From an uncultured Alphaproteobacteria bacterium (GTDB lineage Bacteria; Pseudomonadota; Alphaproteobacteria; Geminicoccales; Geminicoccaceae), in the NCBI GenBank assembly GCA_937995535.1, contig CALKJU010000051.1, positions 1 through 64,000 on the forward strand: a DNA stretch of 64,000 nt. Direction: 5' to 3'. The translations under genes were made by a program, and so were the position numbers. The notes under the pieces were generated by a model that had not been told where the DNA came from, made no database searches, and saw only the letters and a list, made by a program, of their open reading frames with translations. Positions 8,839 through 16,947 of the stretch are shown piece after piece (the first letter of the stretch is position 1; each line of letters opens with the position of its first letter).

Positions 8839-9218
8839 TCACCGTCCTGGATGCAGCGGCGCTGATCGCCGAGCTCAACGGCGAGCCGGGCTCCGAGCTG
8901 GTAGTCGACGCCTATCCCGACGTCCTCGTCAGCGCGGTCGACGTCCCGGAGGTTGTCGCGAAACTCACCGAGCGTGGCGCCTCGGTGGAGGAGACAGCGG
9001 AGATCGCGAGGCGGATGCGCTGTCCGGTCCAGCCCTTCGACGCCGCCCAGGCCCTGCTCGCGGGCCAGCTTCGCGGCCCCACGCGCGCGCTCGGGCTGTC
9101 CTTGGGCGAGCGCGCCTGCCTCGCCTTGGCACTGACCGTCGAAGCGGACCGCGTGCTGACCACCGACCGGCCTTGGCTGCGCCTCGATCTCGGCCTCGCC
9201 GTGCACGTCGTCCGGTGA
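8835..9218 (+). CDS. PIN-domain ribonuclease toxin (VapC-like)
   Basis: A 127-residue PIN-domain protein, the usual VapC length. It opens ITVLDAAALIAELNGEPG, giving the first acidic residue (Asp6) and Glu14-17, and has later acids in DVPEVVAKL, LSLGERACLALAL and VLTTDRPW, where the four-acid metal site of PIN nucleases normally lies. It probably cleaves RNA when released from the antitoxin. It starts with TTG overlapping the antitoxin stop, and its own TGA overlaps the GTG of permease 2, so the toxin is translationally coupled to a transporter gene. Confidence 0.85.
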   Translation: MITVLDAAALIAELNGEPGSELVVDAYPDVLVSAVDVPEVVAKLTERGASVEETAEIARRMRCPVQPFDAAQALLAGQLRGPTRALGLSLGERACLALALTVEADRVLTTDRPWLRLDLGLAVHVVR

Positions 9219-10141
9219 GCGAGGTCGTCGACATCCTGCTCTCCGCGGCGTTCTGGGCTGCCACCCTGCGGATCGCCACACCACTGATCCTCGGCACGCT
9301 GGGCGAGCTGATCTGCGAGCGGGCCGGCGTGCTCAATCTCGGCATCGAAGGCATCATGACCGCCGGGGCGATGAGCGGCTGGCTGTTCGTCCATCTCGGC
9401 GCGCCGTTGTGGGCCGGCGTGCTGCTGGCGGCACTGGTCGGCGCGGCGTTCGGCCTGCTGCACGGCTTCTTCACCGTGCCGCTCGGCCTTTCGCAGCACG
9501 TCACCGGCATCGGCATCACGCTCCTGGCCACCAGCCTCGCCTACTTCACTTACCGCGTGCTGCTGCCCCAAGCGACCAGCCCGCCCCGCATCGAGCCGTT
9601 CCAGCCCCTGGGTCTAACTTGGCTCGGCCCGGCGCTGGCACCGCAGACCGCGCTCACCTGGCTGGCGCTGCTGCTGGTCCCGGTGGTCGCCTGGGCGCTG
9701 TACCGCACGCCGCTCGGCTTGGCCGTGCGGACCTGCGGCGAGAACCCGGCCGCGGCCGAGGCGCAGGGCATCGACGTCTACGCCGTGCGGATCGGCGCGG
9801 TGATGGTCGGCAGCGCGCTCATGGCCGTCGGCGGCGCGTTCCTGACGCTCTCCGCGTTCAACGCCTTCTTCTTCGAGATGGTCAACGGCCGTGGCTGGAT
9901 CTGCGTCGCCCTGGTCGTGTTCGCCTCCTGGCGGCCGGGCAAGGCGCTGCTCGGTGCTCTCCTGTTCGGCGCCTTCGACGCCTTCCAGGTCCGCCTGCAG
10001 CAGCTCAGCGGCGGGGTCCTGCCCTACCAGATCTTCCTGATGCTGCCGTTCCTGCTGAGCATCATGGCGCTGATCGTCATGTCCCGGCGCGCCGCCTACC
10101 CGCAGGCGCTGATGCGCCCCTACGTCAAGGGGCAGCGGTAG
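9215..10141 (+). CDS. BMP-type ABC transporter permease 2
   Basis: A 308-residue inner-membrane permease partnering permease 1. The opening region ATPLILGTLGELICERAGVL and LNLGIEGIMTAGAM are classic for the second permease of BMP/nucleoside importers, and LAVRTCGENPAAAEAQGIDV is the coupling loop. The GTG at 9215 was preferred over an upstream in-frame start because the sequence from there matches family N-termini and it shares four bases with the toxin stop. A perfect hairpin begins at its stop codon. Confidence 0.92.
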   Translation: MSEVVDILLSAAFWAATLRIATPLILGTLGELICERAGVLNLGIEGIMTAGAMSGWLFVHLGAPLWAGVLLAALVGAAFGLLHGFFTVPLGLSQHVTGIGITLLATSLAYFTYRVLLPQATSPPRIEPFQPLGLTWLGPALAPQTALTWLALLLVPVVAWALYRTPLGLAVRTCGENPAAAEAQGIDVYAVRIGAVMVGSALMAVGGAFLTLSAFNAFFFEMVNGRGWICVALVVFASWRPGKALLGALLFGAFDAFQVRLQQLSGGVLPYQIFLMLPFLLSIMALIVMSRRAAYPQALMRPYVKGQR

Positions 10142-10171
10142 ATCGGCGTCGGGAGCGGCTCGACGCCGATC
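10141..10171 (+). terminator. Hairpin after the BMP transporter operon
   Basis: A perfect 11-bp stem, GATCGGCGTCG (10141-10151) against CGACGCCGATC (10161-10171), with a 9-base loop, starting at the last base of the permease stop codon. It lies between convergent genes and so could serve both strands. No T-run follows, so it is either a weak intrinsic terminator or an RNA 3'-end stabiliser. Confidence 0.55.
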
Positions 10172-10194
10172 GCTCGCGGCCTCTGGAGTGCCGG

Positions 10195-10677
10195 CTACTT
10201 GTGCAGGACGGTCAGCGAGCGGGCATCGACGCAGAAGCTCGAGCCCAGATCGGTGCGCCACTGGACGCGGATGGTGTAGTTGCCGGGCGTCAACGGGGCC
10301 GACTCCCACGCGAAGCTCTGCGCCCCTCTCTGCCCCTGCCCGATGAACGGGATGTCACCCGGCGGCACGGTGCTGTTGCCGATCCGCAGGCGTACGAAGC
10401 CGGTGTCGAAGGCCTCACCGAAGAGTGACGCGGCCGCGGAGAACGTCACGACCACGGACGAGGCGGCGCCGGCCCCGACGGTCACCGTTCGGCTCATCGC
10501 CGGCATGTTCGCGTAGATGGTTGTTGTCGTGCAGGCCTCGACGATCTCGTCGACGCCCGAGAACTTGGTGATGCTCCCGGTTCGACTGTTGGCGGCGTCG
10601 GCTGGATGGCCCTGACCGGCGACGAGCGCCAAGGCGAGACCGGCGACCGCGACGGAACGCCTTTGGTAACGCTGCAT
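10195..10677 (-). CDS. Secreted protein of unknown function
   Basis: Not recognised. The 160 residues start with a signal peptide (basic MQRYQRRS, hydrophobic stretch to about residue 20, likely cleavage near ADAANS). The rest is rich in Thr, Val, Ser and Gly with alternating hydrophobic residues and only two cysteines (ACTTTT and SSFCVD), suggesting a small beta-sandwich, perhaps disulfide-bonded. The TPGNYTIRVQWRT segment resembles a strand of Ig-like or jelly-roll extracellular domains. It is convergent with the BMP operon and divergent from the sugar-transporter operon, apparently monocistronic. An AGGAGG-like site lies upstream of the ATG. Confidence 0.7.
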   Translation of the reverse strand: MQRYQRRSVAVAGLALALVAGQGHPADAANSRTGSITKFSGVDEIVEACTTTTIYANMPAMSRTVTVGAGAASSVVVTFSAAASLFGEAFDTGFVRLRIGNSTVPPGDIPFIGQGQRGAQSFAWESAPLTPGNYTIRVQWRTDLGSSFCVDARSLTVLHK

Positions 10678-10882
10678 GGATGTGTCCTCCTTGAACCCGC
10701 GAGGCTCTCCCGCTGGAGACGGACCGACGCTAGGCTTTCAAGTCGGACAGCTCAGTGACGGCCGGCACATGGAGCGACCGACAAGGCCACGGCCGGGCGG
10801 CTTGCCCACCCACGGACCCCTCGCTAGGGTCCGCCCCGGCGCCGGCCCGGCCGGACGCACGCCCAAGGGAGGTTCCAAACCC

Positions 10883-11857
10883 ATGCATCGCCTCGCCGCC
10901 GGAGCGCTCGGCCTCGCCGCCGCCGCCGTCGTCAGCCTCGCCGCGCCCTCACCGGCAGCGGCCTGCACGATCGCGCTGATCCCCGGCCTGACCACCGACG
11001 CCTTCTACATCACGATGCGCAAGGGCGCGGAGATGGCGGCCAAGGCGGTGGGCTGCGAGCTGCTCTTCCAAGGGGGCCCAGAGTTCAACCCGACCGTCCA
11101 GGTGCCGGTGCTGCAGGCGGTCATCGCCCGTCAGCCCGACGCCATCCTGATCGCGCCGACCGACAAGCAGCAGCTCATCGCGCCCTTGCAGCAGGCCGTC
11201 GAGGCCGGGATCCCGGTGATCACCGTCGATACCTTCATCGACGACGGCAAGTACCAGGACGGCTCCGGCCTCGGCGATTTCCCGCTCAGCTACATCGCCA
11301 CCGACAACATCCTCGGCGGCTTTCTCGGCGGCGTGGCACTGGCGCGGTCGATCGGCGAGCGCGGCAAGGTCTATGTCAGCAACGTCAAGCCGGGGATCAG
11401 CACCACCGACCAGCGCGAGGAGGGCTTCAAGCTCGCCATGCGCGCCTATCCGAACATCACCGTGCTCGACACCCAGTTCAACGACAACGACGCGAACAAG
11501 GCCGCCGCCCAGGTGCAGGCGGTGTTCGCCCGCAACGAGGATCTGGCCGGTGTGTTCGGCGCCAACCTGTTCTCCGCCCTGGGTGCGGCCGACGGTGTGA
11601 AGGCGCTGGGCAAGTCGGGCGTGATCAAGGTCGTCGCCTTCGACACCCCGACGCGGATCGTCGACGATCTCAAGTCCGGCCTGATCGACTTCGCGATCGC
11701 CCAGCATCCGGCGGAGATCGGCTATTTCGGCGTGATGAGCGCCTTCGCGGTCATCAACGGCCAGTCGATCCCGCCGGCGATCGGCACCGGCATCACGGTC
11801 ATGGACAAGGACAACGTCGACGACCCCGAGATCGCCAAGTTCATCTACTCCGACTGA
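10883..11857 (+). CDS. Sugar ABC transporter substrate-binding protein (FrcB/RbsB-like)
   Basis: Periplasmic type I binding protein of the ribose/fructose class. The 324 residues begin with a signal peptide (about 1-25). The core has the family opening CTIALIPGLTTDAFYITMRK, the segment PDAILIAPTDKQQLIAPLQQ, the hinge ITVDTFID and the late FDTPTRIVDDLKSGLIDFAI. The ATG at 10883 has a GGGAGG ribosome site about ten bases upstream. Single binding-protein, permease and one-domain ATPase in this order resembles rhizobial frcBCA. The ligand, probably a monosaccharide or polyol, is inferred. Confidence 0.9.
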   Translation: MHRLAAGALGLAAAAVVSLAAPSPAAACTIALIPGLTTDAFYITMRKGAEMAAKAVGCELLFQGGPEFNPTVQVPVLQAVIARQPDAILIAPTDKQQLIAPLQQAVEAGIPVITVDTFIDDGKYQDGSGLGDFPLSYIATDNILGGFLGGVALARSIGERGKVYVSNVKPGISTTDQREEGFKLAMRAYPNITVLDTQFNDNDANKAAAQVQAVFARNEDLAGVFGANLFSALGAADGVKALGKSGVIKVVAFDTPTRIVDDLKSGLIDFAIAQHPAEIGYFGVMSAFAVINGQSIPPAIGTGITVMDKDNVDDPEIAKFIYSD

Positions 11858-11881
11858 GCCCAGCGTGGCGCACCGATGCTC

Positions 11882-11908
11882 CCTCCCCCGTGCTCCGCGC
11901 GGGGGAGG
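11882..11908 (+). promoter_or_regulatory. Hairpin between binding-protein and permease genes
   Basis: CCTCCCCCG (11882-11890) pairs perfectly with CGGGGGAGG (11900-11908) around a 9-base loop, 24 bases after the binding-protein stop. There is no T-run, so it is more likely an RNA-stabilising element that lets the binding protein be made in excess over the membrane genes, as known for the malE-malF intergenic repeats. Partial attenuation is the alternative. Confidence 0.5.
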
Positions 11909-11956
11909 ATGAGGACGGCGCCGGCCGCCGTCCACGACCGCCGAGATCGCTGACCA

Positions 11957-12982
11957 TTGGCCCCCTCGCTCGCCGCGACGCCCGAAGCCGAGCGCCATCC
12001 GGCGCTGGCCTTCCTCGCCACCGCCTGGTCGTGGCTGTTCCTCGTTCTGCTCGCGGTCTTCTTCGAGACCTGGGCGCGGCTCGCCTACGGCGTGTCGTTC
12101 CTGCTCAACCCCTTCAACGTGCAGAGCATCGCGCTGTTCGCCGCCTTGCCGCTCCTGCTCGGGCTCGGCCAGACCTTCGTGATCATCGCCGGCGGAATCG
12201 ATCTCTCGGTGGGTTTCGTGATGGGCCTCGCCGCCGTGGTCATGGCCCGCGTCATGCAGGTGCTGACGCCCGAAGCCCCGGCGCTTGCGCTTCCGGCCGG
12301 CATCCTCGCCGCCTTTCTCGTCTCGCTGCTGCCGGGCCTGATCAACGGCACGCTGATCTCGCGGCTGCGCGTCCCGCCCTTCATCGGCACGCTCGGCATG
12401 TACGGGGTGGCGCGCGGGGTCGGCTTCCTCGCCGCCAACGGCACCACCGTGCCGGTCAACAATCCCTGGCTGTTCGCCATGGGCACCGGCAAGTGGCTGG
12501 GCGTGCCGATCCCGATCTGGATCACACTGGCCCTCGTGCTCGTCATGCACTGGGTCCTCTCGCAGACCCGCTTCGGGCAGTACACCTACGCTCTGGGCGG
12601 CAACCGCATCGCGGCCGTCCGTTCGGGCATCAACGTCAAGCGGCACACGCTCCTGCTTTACACGATCAGCGCCGGCTGCGCGGGCGTCGCCGGGATGGTC
12701 TACACGGCGCGGTTCTCCGCCGGTGCGGCGCAGGCCGGCGAGCCGCTGCTGCTCGACAGCATCGCGGCCGTCGTCATCGGCGGGGCGTCCTTGTTCGGCG
12801 GCTCAGGCACGATCATCGGCACGGTCATCGGCGCCCTGATCATCGCGGTGATCCAGTACGGCCTCGTGTTCATCAACGTCGAGCCGTTCTGGCAGTTCGT
12901 CGCCGTCGGCGTGGTCATCATCGTCTCGGTGTTGATCGACCAGTCACGCACCCGACTGACGGGCGAGGCCAAGGATGAGTGA
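11957..12982 (+). CDS. Sugar ABC transporter permease (FrcC/RbsC-like)
   Basis: A 341-residue inner-membrane permease of the BPD_transp_2 family. Family hallmarks are GGIDLSVGFVMGLAAV, LRVPPFIGTLGMYGVARG, the coupling segment ALGGNRIAAVRSGINV and VIGGASLFGGSGTIIGTVIG near the C-terminus. The start is a TTG at 11957, directly ahead of the first conserved residues. The last eight bases overlap the ATPase gene, which supports coupled translation. Confidence 0.9.
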   Translation: MAPSLAATPEAERHPALAFLATAWSWLFLVLLAVFFETWARLAYGVSFLLNPFNVQSIALFAALPLLLGLGQTFVIIAGGIDLSVGFVMGLAAVVMARVMQVLTPEAPALALPAGILAAFLVSLLPGLINGTLISRLRVPPFIGTLGMYGVARGVGFLAANGTTVPVNNPWLFAMGTGKWLGVPIPIWITLALVLVMHWVLSQTRFGQYTYALGGNRIAAVRSGINVKRHTLLLYTISAGCAGVAGMVYTARFSAGAAQAGEPLLLDSIAAVVIGGASLFGGSGTIIGTVIGALIIAVIQYGLVFINVEPFWQFVAVGVVIIVSVLIDQSRTRLTGEAKDE

Positions 12983-13736
12983 GGCCGGGGCCACGGCACC
13001 GATCCTTGCCTGCCGCGGGCTGACCAAGCGCTTCGGCGGCGTCACGGCGCTCGAGAACGTCAGCTTCGATCTGCACCGCGGCGAGGTGCTGGCGCTGGCT
13101 GGCGACAACGGCGCCGGCAAATCGACCTTGATCAAGGCGATCTCGGGCGTGCACCACCCGGACGAGGGCGAGATCCTCTTCAAGGGCGAGCGGCTGACCC
13201 TCGCCAACCCGCGCCACGCCCGCGAGGTCGGCATCGAGACGATCTATCAGGACCTCGCCCTGGCCGACAATCTCGACGTCGGTGCCAACGTCTTTCTAGG
13301 GCGCGAGCCGGTGGTCCGCGCGCTCGGGCTCCTGCCGCGGATCGACCGCAGGGCGATGCGCATGGCCGCCGCCGGGGTGCTGGAAACGCTGGAGATCGAC
13401 ATCGCCCCGAAGAAGCTCGGCCTGCCCGTGCGCTCGCTGTCCGGCGGACAGCGGCAGGCGGTGGCCATCGGCCGCGCGATCTACTGGAAGGCCGAGCTCC
13501 TGATCATGGACGAGCCCACGGCGGCCCTCGGGGTTCCCGAGCAACGGAAAGTCGTCGAGCTGATCCACCGCCTCAAGCGCCAGAACGTCGCGATCATCTT
13601 CATCAGCCACAACCTGATCGACATCTTCGCCGTCGCCGACCGCATCCTGGTCCTCCGCCGCGGCCAGAAGGCCGGCGAGCGCCGCCCCGCCGAGACGAGC
13701 CACGACGAGATCGTCAAGCTGATGGTCGGTGGCTAG
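12975..13736 (+). CDS. Sugar ABC transporter ATPase, single domain (FrcA-like)
   Basis: A 253-residue ATPase with one nucleotide-binding domain: Walker A GDNGAGKST, Q-loop in ETIYQDLALADNL, signature LSGGQRQAV, Walker B LLIMDEPTAAL and switch histidine in IIFISHN. Most RbsA-type sugar ATPases are about 500 residues with two fused domains; this half-length form matches FrcA of the rhizobial fructose transporter and would dimerise. Overlaps the permease gene by eight bases and ends the operon. Confidence 0.9.
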   Translation: MSEAGATAPILACRGLTKRFGGVTALENVSFDLHRGEVLALAGDNGAGKSTLIKAISGVHHPDEGEILFKGERLTLANPRHAREVGIETIYQDLALADNLDVGANVFLGREPVVRALGLLPRIDRRAMRMAAAGVLETLEIDIAPKKLGLPVRSLSGGQRQAVAIGRAIYWKAELLIMDEPTAALGVPEQRKVVELIHRLKRQNVAIIFISHNLIDIFAVADRILVLRRGQKAGERRPAETSHDEIVKLMVGG

Positions 13737-13752
13737 GCTGCCGAGTGGCAGC
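13737..13752 (+). terminator. Small hairpin after the sugar ABC operon
   Basis: GCTGCC (13737-13742) and GGCAGC (13747-13752) form a 6-bp stem with a GAGT loop starting at the end of the ATPase gene. It is short and has no T-run, so termination here is only a possibility. Confidence 0.25.
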
Positions 13753-13844
13753 GCTGGTCCGCGACAGCTTTTCATGCCCGCGCCGGCTGCTATGTGACGA
13801 TCGACTGGCCCGTGTCGCGGGCGCGCGGCGGGAGGTGCCAACGG

Positions 13845-14405
13845 ATGGCTGCTCGGACCCTCGATGGAGGCCCGCTCGGCGACAACTACGATTCCGTCGC
13901 CAAGCTCTTCCACTGGCTGATCGCCGTGCTGGTGCTGGTCACCATCCCCGCCGGGGTGACGATGCTCGAGGTCGGGCCCGGGCCGGTGCAGAACTTCCTG
14001 TTCATCCTCCACAAGGGGATCGGAACGACGCTGATCCTGCTCGTCGCGCTGCGCATCCTCTGGCGAGCGACCCATCCGCCGCCGGCGCTTTTCGGTATCC
14101 CCGACTGGCAGATCCGCGCCTCGAAAGCCGTCCACCACCTGCTCTACGTGATGCTCGTCGTCATGGTGGTGAGCGGCTACTTCCGTACGGTCGCCGGCGG
14201 CTATCCGATCGAGCTGCTGCAGTGGCTCGGGATCCCGCCGCTGATGGGCAAGAACAAGACGGTCGAGGACATCGCCCTCTGGGTTCACTTCATCGGCGCC
14301 AACGTGATCGGCGCGTTGATCGCGGTCCATGTCGGCGCCGCCCTGCACCACCTGCTCGGCCGGAAGGACCACGTCTTCTGGCGGATGTGGCCGGGGCGCG
14401 GTTGA
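13845..14405 (+). CDS. Cytochrome b561 family protein
   Basis: A 186-residue di-heme membrane cytochrome of the bacterial b561 type, which passes electrons between the quinone pool and periplasmic or membrane partners. Four hydrophobic helices are visible. Likely haem-ligand histidines fall in KLFHWLIAVLV, FILHKGIGTTL, VHHLLYVML and VHVGAALHHLLG, as in the family. The ATG at 13845 has a GGGAGG site eight bases upstream and was preferred over one 51 bases earlier. It stands alone, 123 bases before the sulfate-activation gene, so its partner is unknown. Confidence 0.88.
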   Translation: MAARTLDGGPLGDNYDSVAKLFHWLIAVLVLVTIPAGVTMLEVGPGPVQNFLFILHKGIGTTLILLVALRILWRATHPPPALFGIPDWQIRASKAVHHLLYVMLVVMVVSGYFRTVAGGYPIELLQWLGIPPLMGKNKTVEDIALWVHFIGANVIGALIAVHVGAALHHLLGRKDHVFWRMWPGRG

Positions 14406-14529
14406 GCCGCTGTTGCAGCGCCGCTGCGGCGGACATACCGGCGTGAGCCGGATCGCTCATGGCGCTTGACCGCCGCCGGCGGGTCCCGTTCCGTCCGCGC
14501 CGCTGCGAGCCGGGCACCGGAGGACCTGC

Positions 14530-16242
14530 ATGGGTGCGTTGAAGGAAGCGCATGGTGGTGCGCTGAAGGAGCTTTATCTCGACGAGCGCGCGGCGGCCGA
14601 GGCCAAGCGCCGCTCGAAGGAGCTGCGCTCCTGGGATCTTACCGAGCGGCAGATCTGCGATCTCGAGCTGCTCTTGAACGGTGCCTTCTCGCCGCTCGAC
14701 GGCTTCCTCGGCCGCGCCGACTACGAGGCGGTGCGCGACCAGATGCGGCTGGCCTCGGGGATCCTCTGGCCGATCCCGATCACCCTCGACGTGACCCGCG
14801 AGTTCGCCAAGGATCTCCGCGCCGGCGAGGAGATCGTGCTGCGCGACCGCGAGGGCGTGGCGCTCGCCATCATGACCGTCGCGGACGTCTGGGAGCCCGA
14901 CAAGCGGCTCGAGGCGGTGGCCGTGTTCGGCTGCGACGACGACGCCCACCCGGGCGTGCGCTACCTGATGCGCCACGCCGGGTCCGTCTACGTCGGTGGG
15001 CGGCTTCAGGGTCTCGAGGCGCCGACGCACTACGATTTCCGTCACCTGCGCGACAGCCCGGCCGAGCTGCGGGCACGGTTCCGCAAGCTCGGCTGGCGCC
15101 GGGTCATCGCCTTCCAGACCCGCAATCCGATGCACCGCGCGCATCAGGAGCTGACCTTCCGCGCGGCGCAGATGGCCGAGGCCAACCTGCTGATCCACCC
15201 GGTGGTCGGGATGACCAAGCCGGGCGACGTCGACCACTACACCCGGGTCCGCTGCTACGAGCGGCTGCTGCCGCACTATCCGGAGCAGACGACGACCCTG
15301 AGCCTGCTGCCGCTGGCGATGCGCATGGCCGGGCCGCGCGAGGCGGTCTGGCACGGCATCATCCGCAAGAACTATGGCTGCACGCACCTGATCGTCGGCC
15401 GTGACCACGCCGGACCCGGCAGGCGCAGCGACGGCACGCCGTTCTACGGCGAGTACGAGGCGCAGGAGCTGTTCCGCAAGCACGAGGACGAGATCGGCGT
15501 CTCGATGGTCCCGTTCCACGCGCTGGTCTACGCCCAGGACCGCGCCCAGTACGTGCAGCAGGACGAGATCCAGCCCGGCGAGACGGTGCTCGACATCTCC
15601 GGGACCGAGCTGCGCCGGCGCCTGCGCGAGGGCCTCGACATCCCGGACTGGTTCTCGTTCCCGGACGTCATCGAGGAGCTGCGGCGTACCCACCCGCCCC
15701 GCCACCGCCAGGGCTTCACCGTCTTCTTCACGGGCCTCTCGGGCTCGGGCAAGTCGACGATCGCGAATGCCCTGCTGGTCAAGCTGATGGAACTGGGCGG
15801 CCGCTCCGTGACGCTGCTCGACGGCGATCTTGTGCGCAAGAACCTCTCCTCCGAGCTCGGCTTCTCGCGCGAGCACCGCGACCTTAACATCCTGCGCATC
15901 GGCTACGTCGCCAGCGAGATTACCAAGGCCGGGGGGATCGCGATCTGCGCGCCGATCGCACCCTACGCGGCGACGCGGCAGAAGGTCCGCGACATGATCG
16001 AGCCGGTGGGCGGCTTCCTCGAGGTCCACGTCGCGACGCCGCTGGAGGTCTGCGAGGGCCGCGATCGCAAGGGGCTCTACGCCAAGGCCCGCGCCGGCAT
16101 TCTCAAGGAGTTCACCGGCATCTCCGATCCTTATGAGGCCCCCGAGACGCCCGAGCTGCGCATCGACACGACCAAACTACCGCCCGACATGGCGGCGCAG
16201 CAGATCGTGCTCAAGCTCGAGGCGCTGGGTTTCATCCGCTAG
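14530..16242 (+). CDS. sat/cysC: Bifunctional sulfate adenylyltransferase / APS kinase
   Basis: A fused cytosolic enzyme making adenylylsulfate from sulfate and ATP and then phosphorylating it to PAPS. The 570 residues hold an ATP-sulfurylase half (about 1-385) with the HxxH-type active site QTRNPMHRAH (196-205) and GRDHAGPG (290-297), and a C-terminal APS-kinase half (about 394-570) with P-loop GLSGSGKST (402-410), LDGD (430-433) and the late KGLYAKAR motif. Both halves look intact. No cysD, cysN or PAPS reductase lies nearby, so the rest of sulfate assimilation must be elsewhere. The SulP-type transporter at 53.8 kb is the only other sulfur-linked candidate. Confidence 0.95.
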   Translation: MGALKEAHGGALKELYLDERAAAEAKRRSKELRSWDLTERQICDLELLLNGAFSPLDGFLGRADYEAVRDQMRLASGILWPIPITLDVTREFAKDLRAGEEIVLRDREGVALAIMTVADVWEPDKRLEAVAVFGCDDDAHPGVRYLMRHAGSVYVGGRLQGLEAPTHYDFRHLRDSPAELRARFRKLGWRRVIAFQTRNPMHRAHQELTFRAAQMAEANLLIHPVVGMTKPGDVDHYTRVRCYERLLPHYPEQTTTLSLLPLAMRMAGPREAVWHGIIRKNYGCTHLIVGRDHAGPGRRSDGTPFYGEYEAQELFRKHEDEIGVSMVPFHALVYAQDRAQYVQQDEIQPGETVLDISGTELRRRLREGLDIPDWFSFPDVIEELRRTHPPRHRQGFTVFFTGLSGSGKSTIANALLVKLMELGGRSVTLLDGDLVRKNLSSELGFSREHRDLNILRIGYVASEITKAGGIAICAPIAPYAATRQKVRDMIEPVGGFLEVHVATPLEVCEGRDRKGLYAKARAGILKEFTGISDPYEAPETPELRIDTTKLPPDMAAQQIVLKLEALGFIR

Positions 16243-16354
16243 GTGCGCCACGTCGAGCGGCACCGAGCTGGGGGGGGCCGCCCCGCGGCTGCTCCCAAGG
16301 CATCCCTGGCGCGTGCCGTCCGGCGGCGGGACGCCCTGCGACACTCTGTCGGCC

Positions 16355-16434
16355 GGGTTTTGCTGCACTGCACAATGAGCGCTCTTGCGTCTTGCGGGGC
16401 CCGCTCTTAACTGTTGTGCACCGCAGCAAAACCC
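16355..16434 (+). promoter_or_regulatory. Twin PhaR-like operator upstream of the phasin gene
   Basis: Two 21-base copies of one motif face each other: 16355-16375 (core TTTTGCTGCACTGCACAA) and 16414-16434 (read on the minus strand, core TTTTGCTGCGGTGCACAA). They match at 19 of 21 positions and are 38 bases apart. TGC/GCA-rich sites of this form are bound by PhaR, the repressor of phasin genes that is released by polyhydroxyalkanoate granules in alphaproteobacteria. The second copy ends 20 bases before the phasin ATG, where repression would be direct. As RNA the arms could also fold into a long hairpin. Confidence 0.65.
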
Positions 16435-16454
16435 GTCACCGAGGAGTGAAACCC

Positions 16455-16844
16455 ATGGCCGCCCGTGCCTCCGTCAACCCGACCTTCCCCGCGTTCAACG
16501 TCCCCGGCGTCAACGTCGAGGCGCTGGTCGCCCTGCAGAAGGCCAATCTCGAGACCTTCGTCCAGGTGCAGAAGCTGGTCACCGAGGCGGCGCAGGCCGC
16601 ATGGGCCCAGCACCTGAAGCGCGTCGACGGCTGGCAGGCCCAGATCGAGAGCGCCTTCAAGGGCTTCGACCTGGCGAAGAAGCCCGAGGCCTATGCCAAG
16701 GACGCGCAGGCCGCCGTCGAGACCGCGATCGCCGAGGCGCGCAGCGTCGTCGAGCACGGCGTCAAGACCCAGCAGGAGGTCGCCAAGCTGGTGACCGAGC
16801 GCATGGTCGCCAACCTCAACGAGCTGAAGACCCTCGCCGCCTGA
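16455..16844 (+). CDS. phaP: Phasin (polyhydroxyalkanoate granule-associated protein)
   Basis: A 129-residue all-helical protein of the Phasin_2 type that coats PHA storage granules. It has the family pattern FPAFNVPGVNVEALVALQKA, then VQKLVTEAAQAAWAQHLKRV, and a coiled, Ala-, Lys- and Glu-rich C-terminal half. There is no signal or membrane segment. The ATG at 16455 has a GAGGAG ribosome site and lies behind twin PhaR-like sites, which supports both the identity and granule-responsive control. PHA synthase genes are not in the window. Confidence 0.9.
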   Translation: MAARASVNPTFPAFNVPGVNVEALVALQKANLETFVQVQKLVTEAAQAAWAQHLKRVDGWQAQIESAFKGFDLAKKPEAYAKDAQAAVETAIAEARSVVEHGVKTQQEVAKLVTERMVANLNELKTLAA

Positions 16845-16896
16845 GCTGTACCGGCGCGGGCGCCCTCCCGGCCCGCACCGCCGATCCAGGCGACAC

Positions 16897-16930
16897 GGAG
16901 CGTCCCGGCTGGCAACAGCCGGGGCGCTTC
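16897..16930. terminator. Hairpin between convergent phasin and PhyH genes
   Basis: GCGTCCCGGCTG (16900-16911) pairs with CAGCCGGGGCGC (16916-16927) in a 12-bp stem containing one G-T wobble, closed by a GCAA (GNRA) tetraloop and extendable by two or three pairs. It is centred between the convergent stops at 16844 and 16948 and could act on both transcripts. There is no long T-run. Confidence 0.5.
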
Positions 16931-16947
16931 GACTCCGCGGGCAGAGG

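Noticed and set aside
10949-12646. 565-codon minus-strand frame over the sugar ABC transporter genes
   Set aside because: Repetitive Asp/Arg/Glu-rich sequence without start context, opposite intact binding-protein and permease genes.
14290-16029. 579-codon minus-strand frame over the Sat-CysC gene
   Set aside because: Shadow of a well-defined bifunctional enzyme on the other strand.
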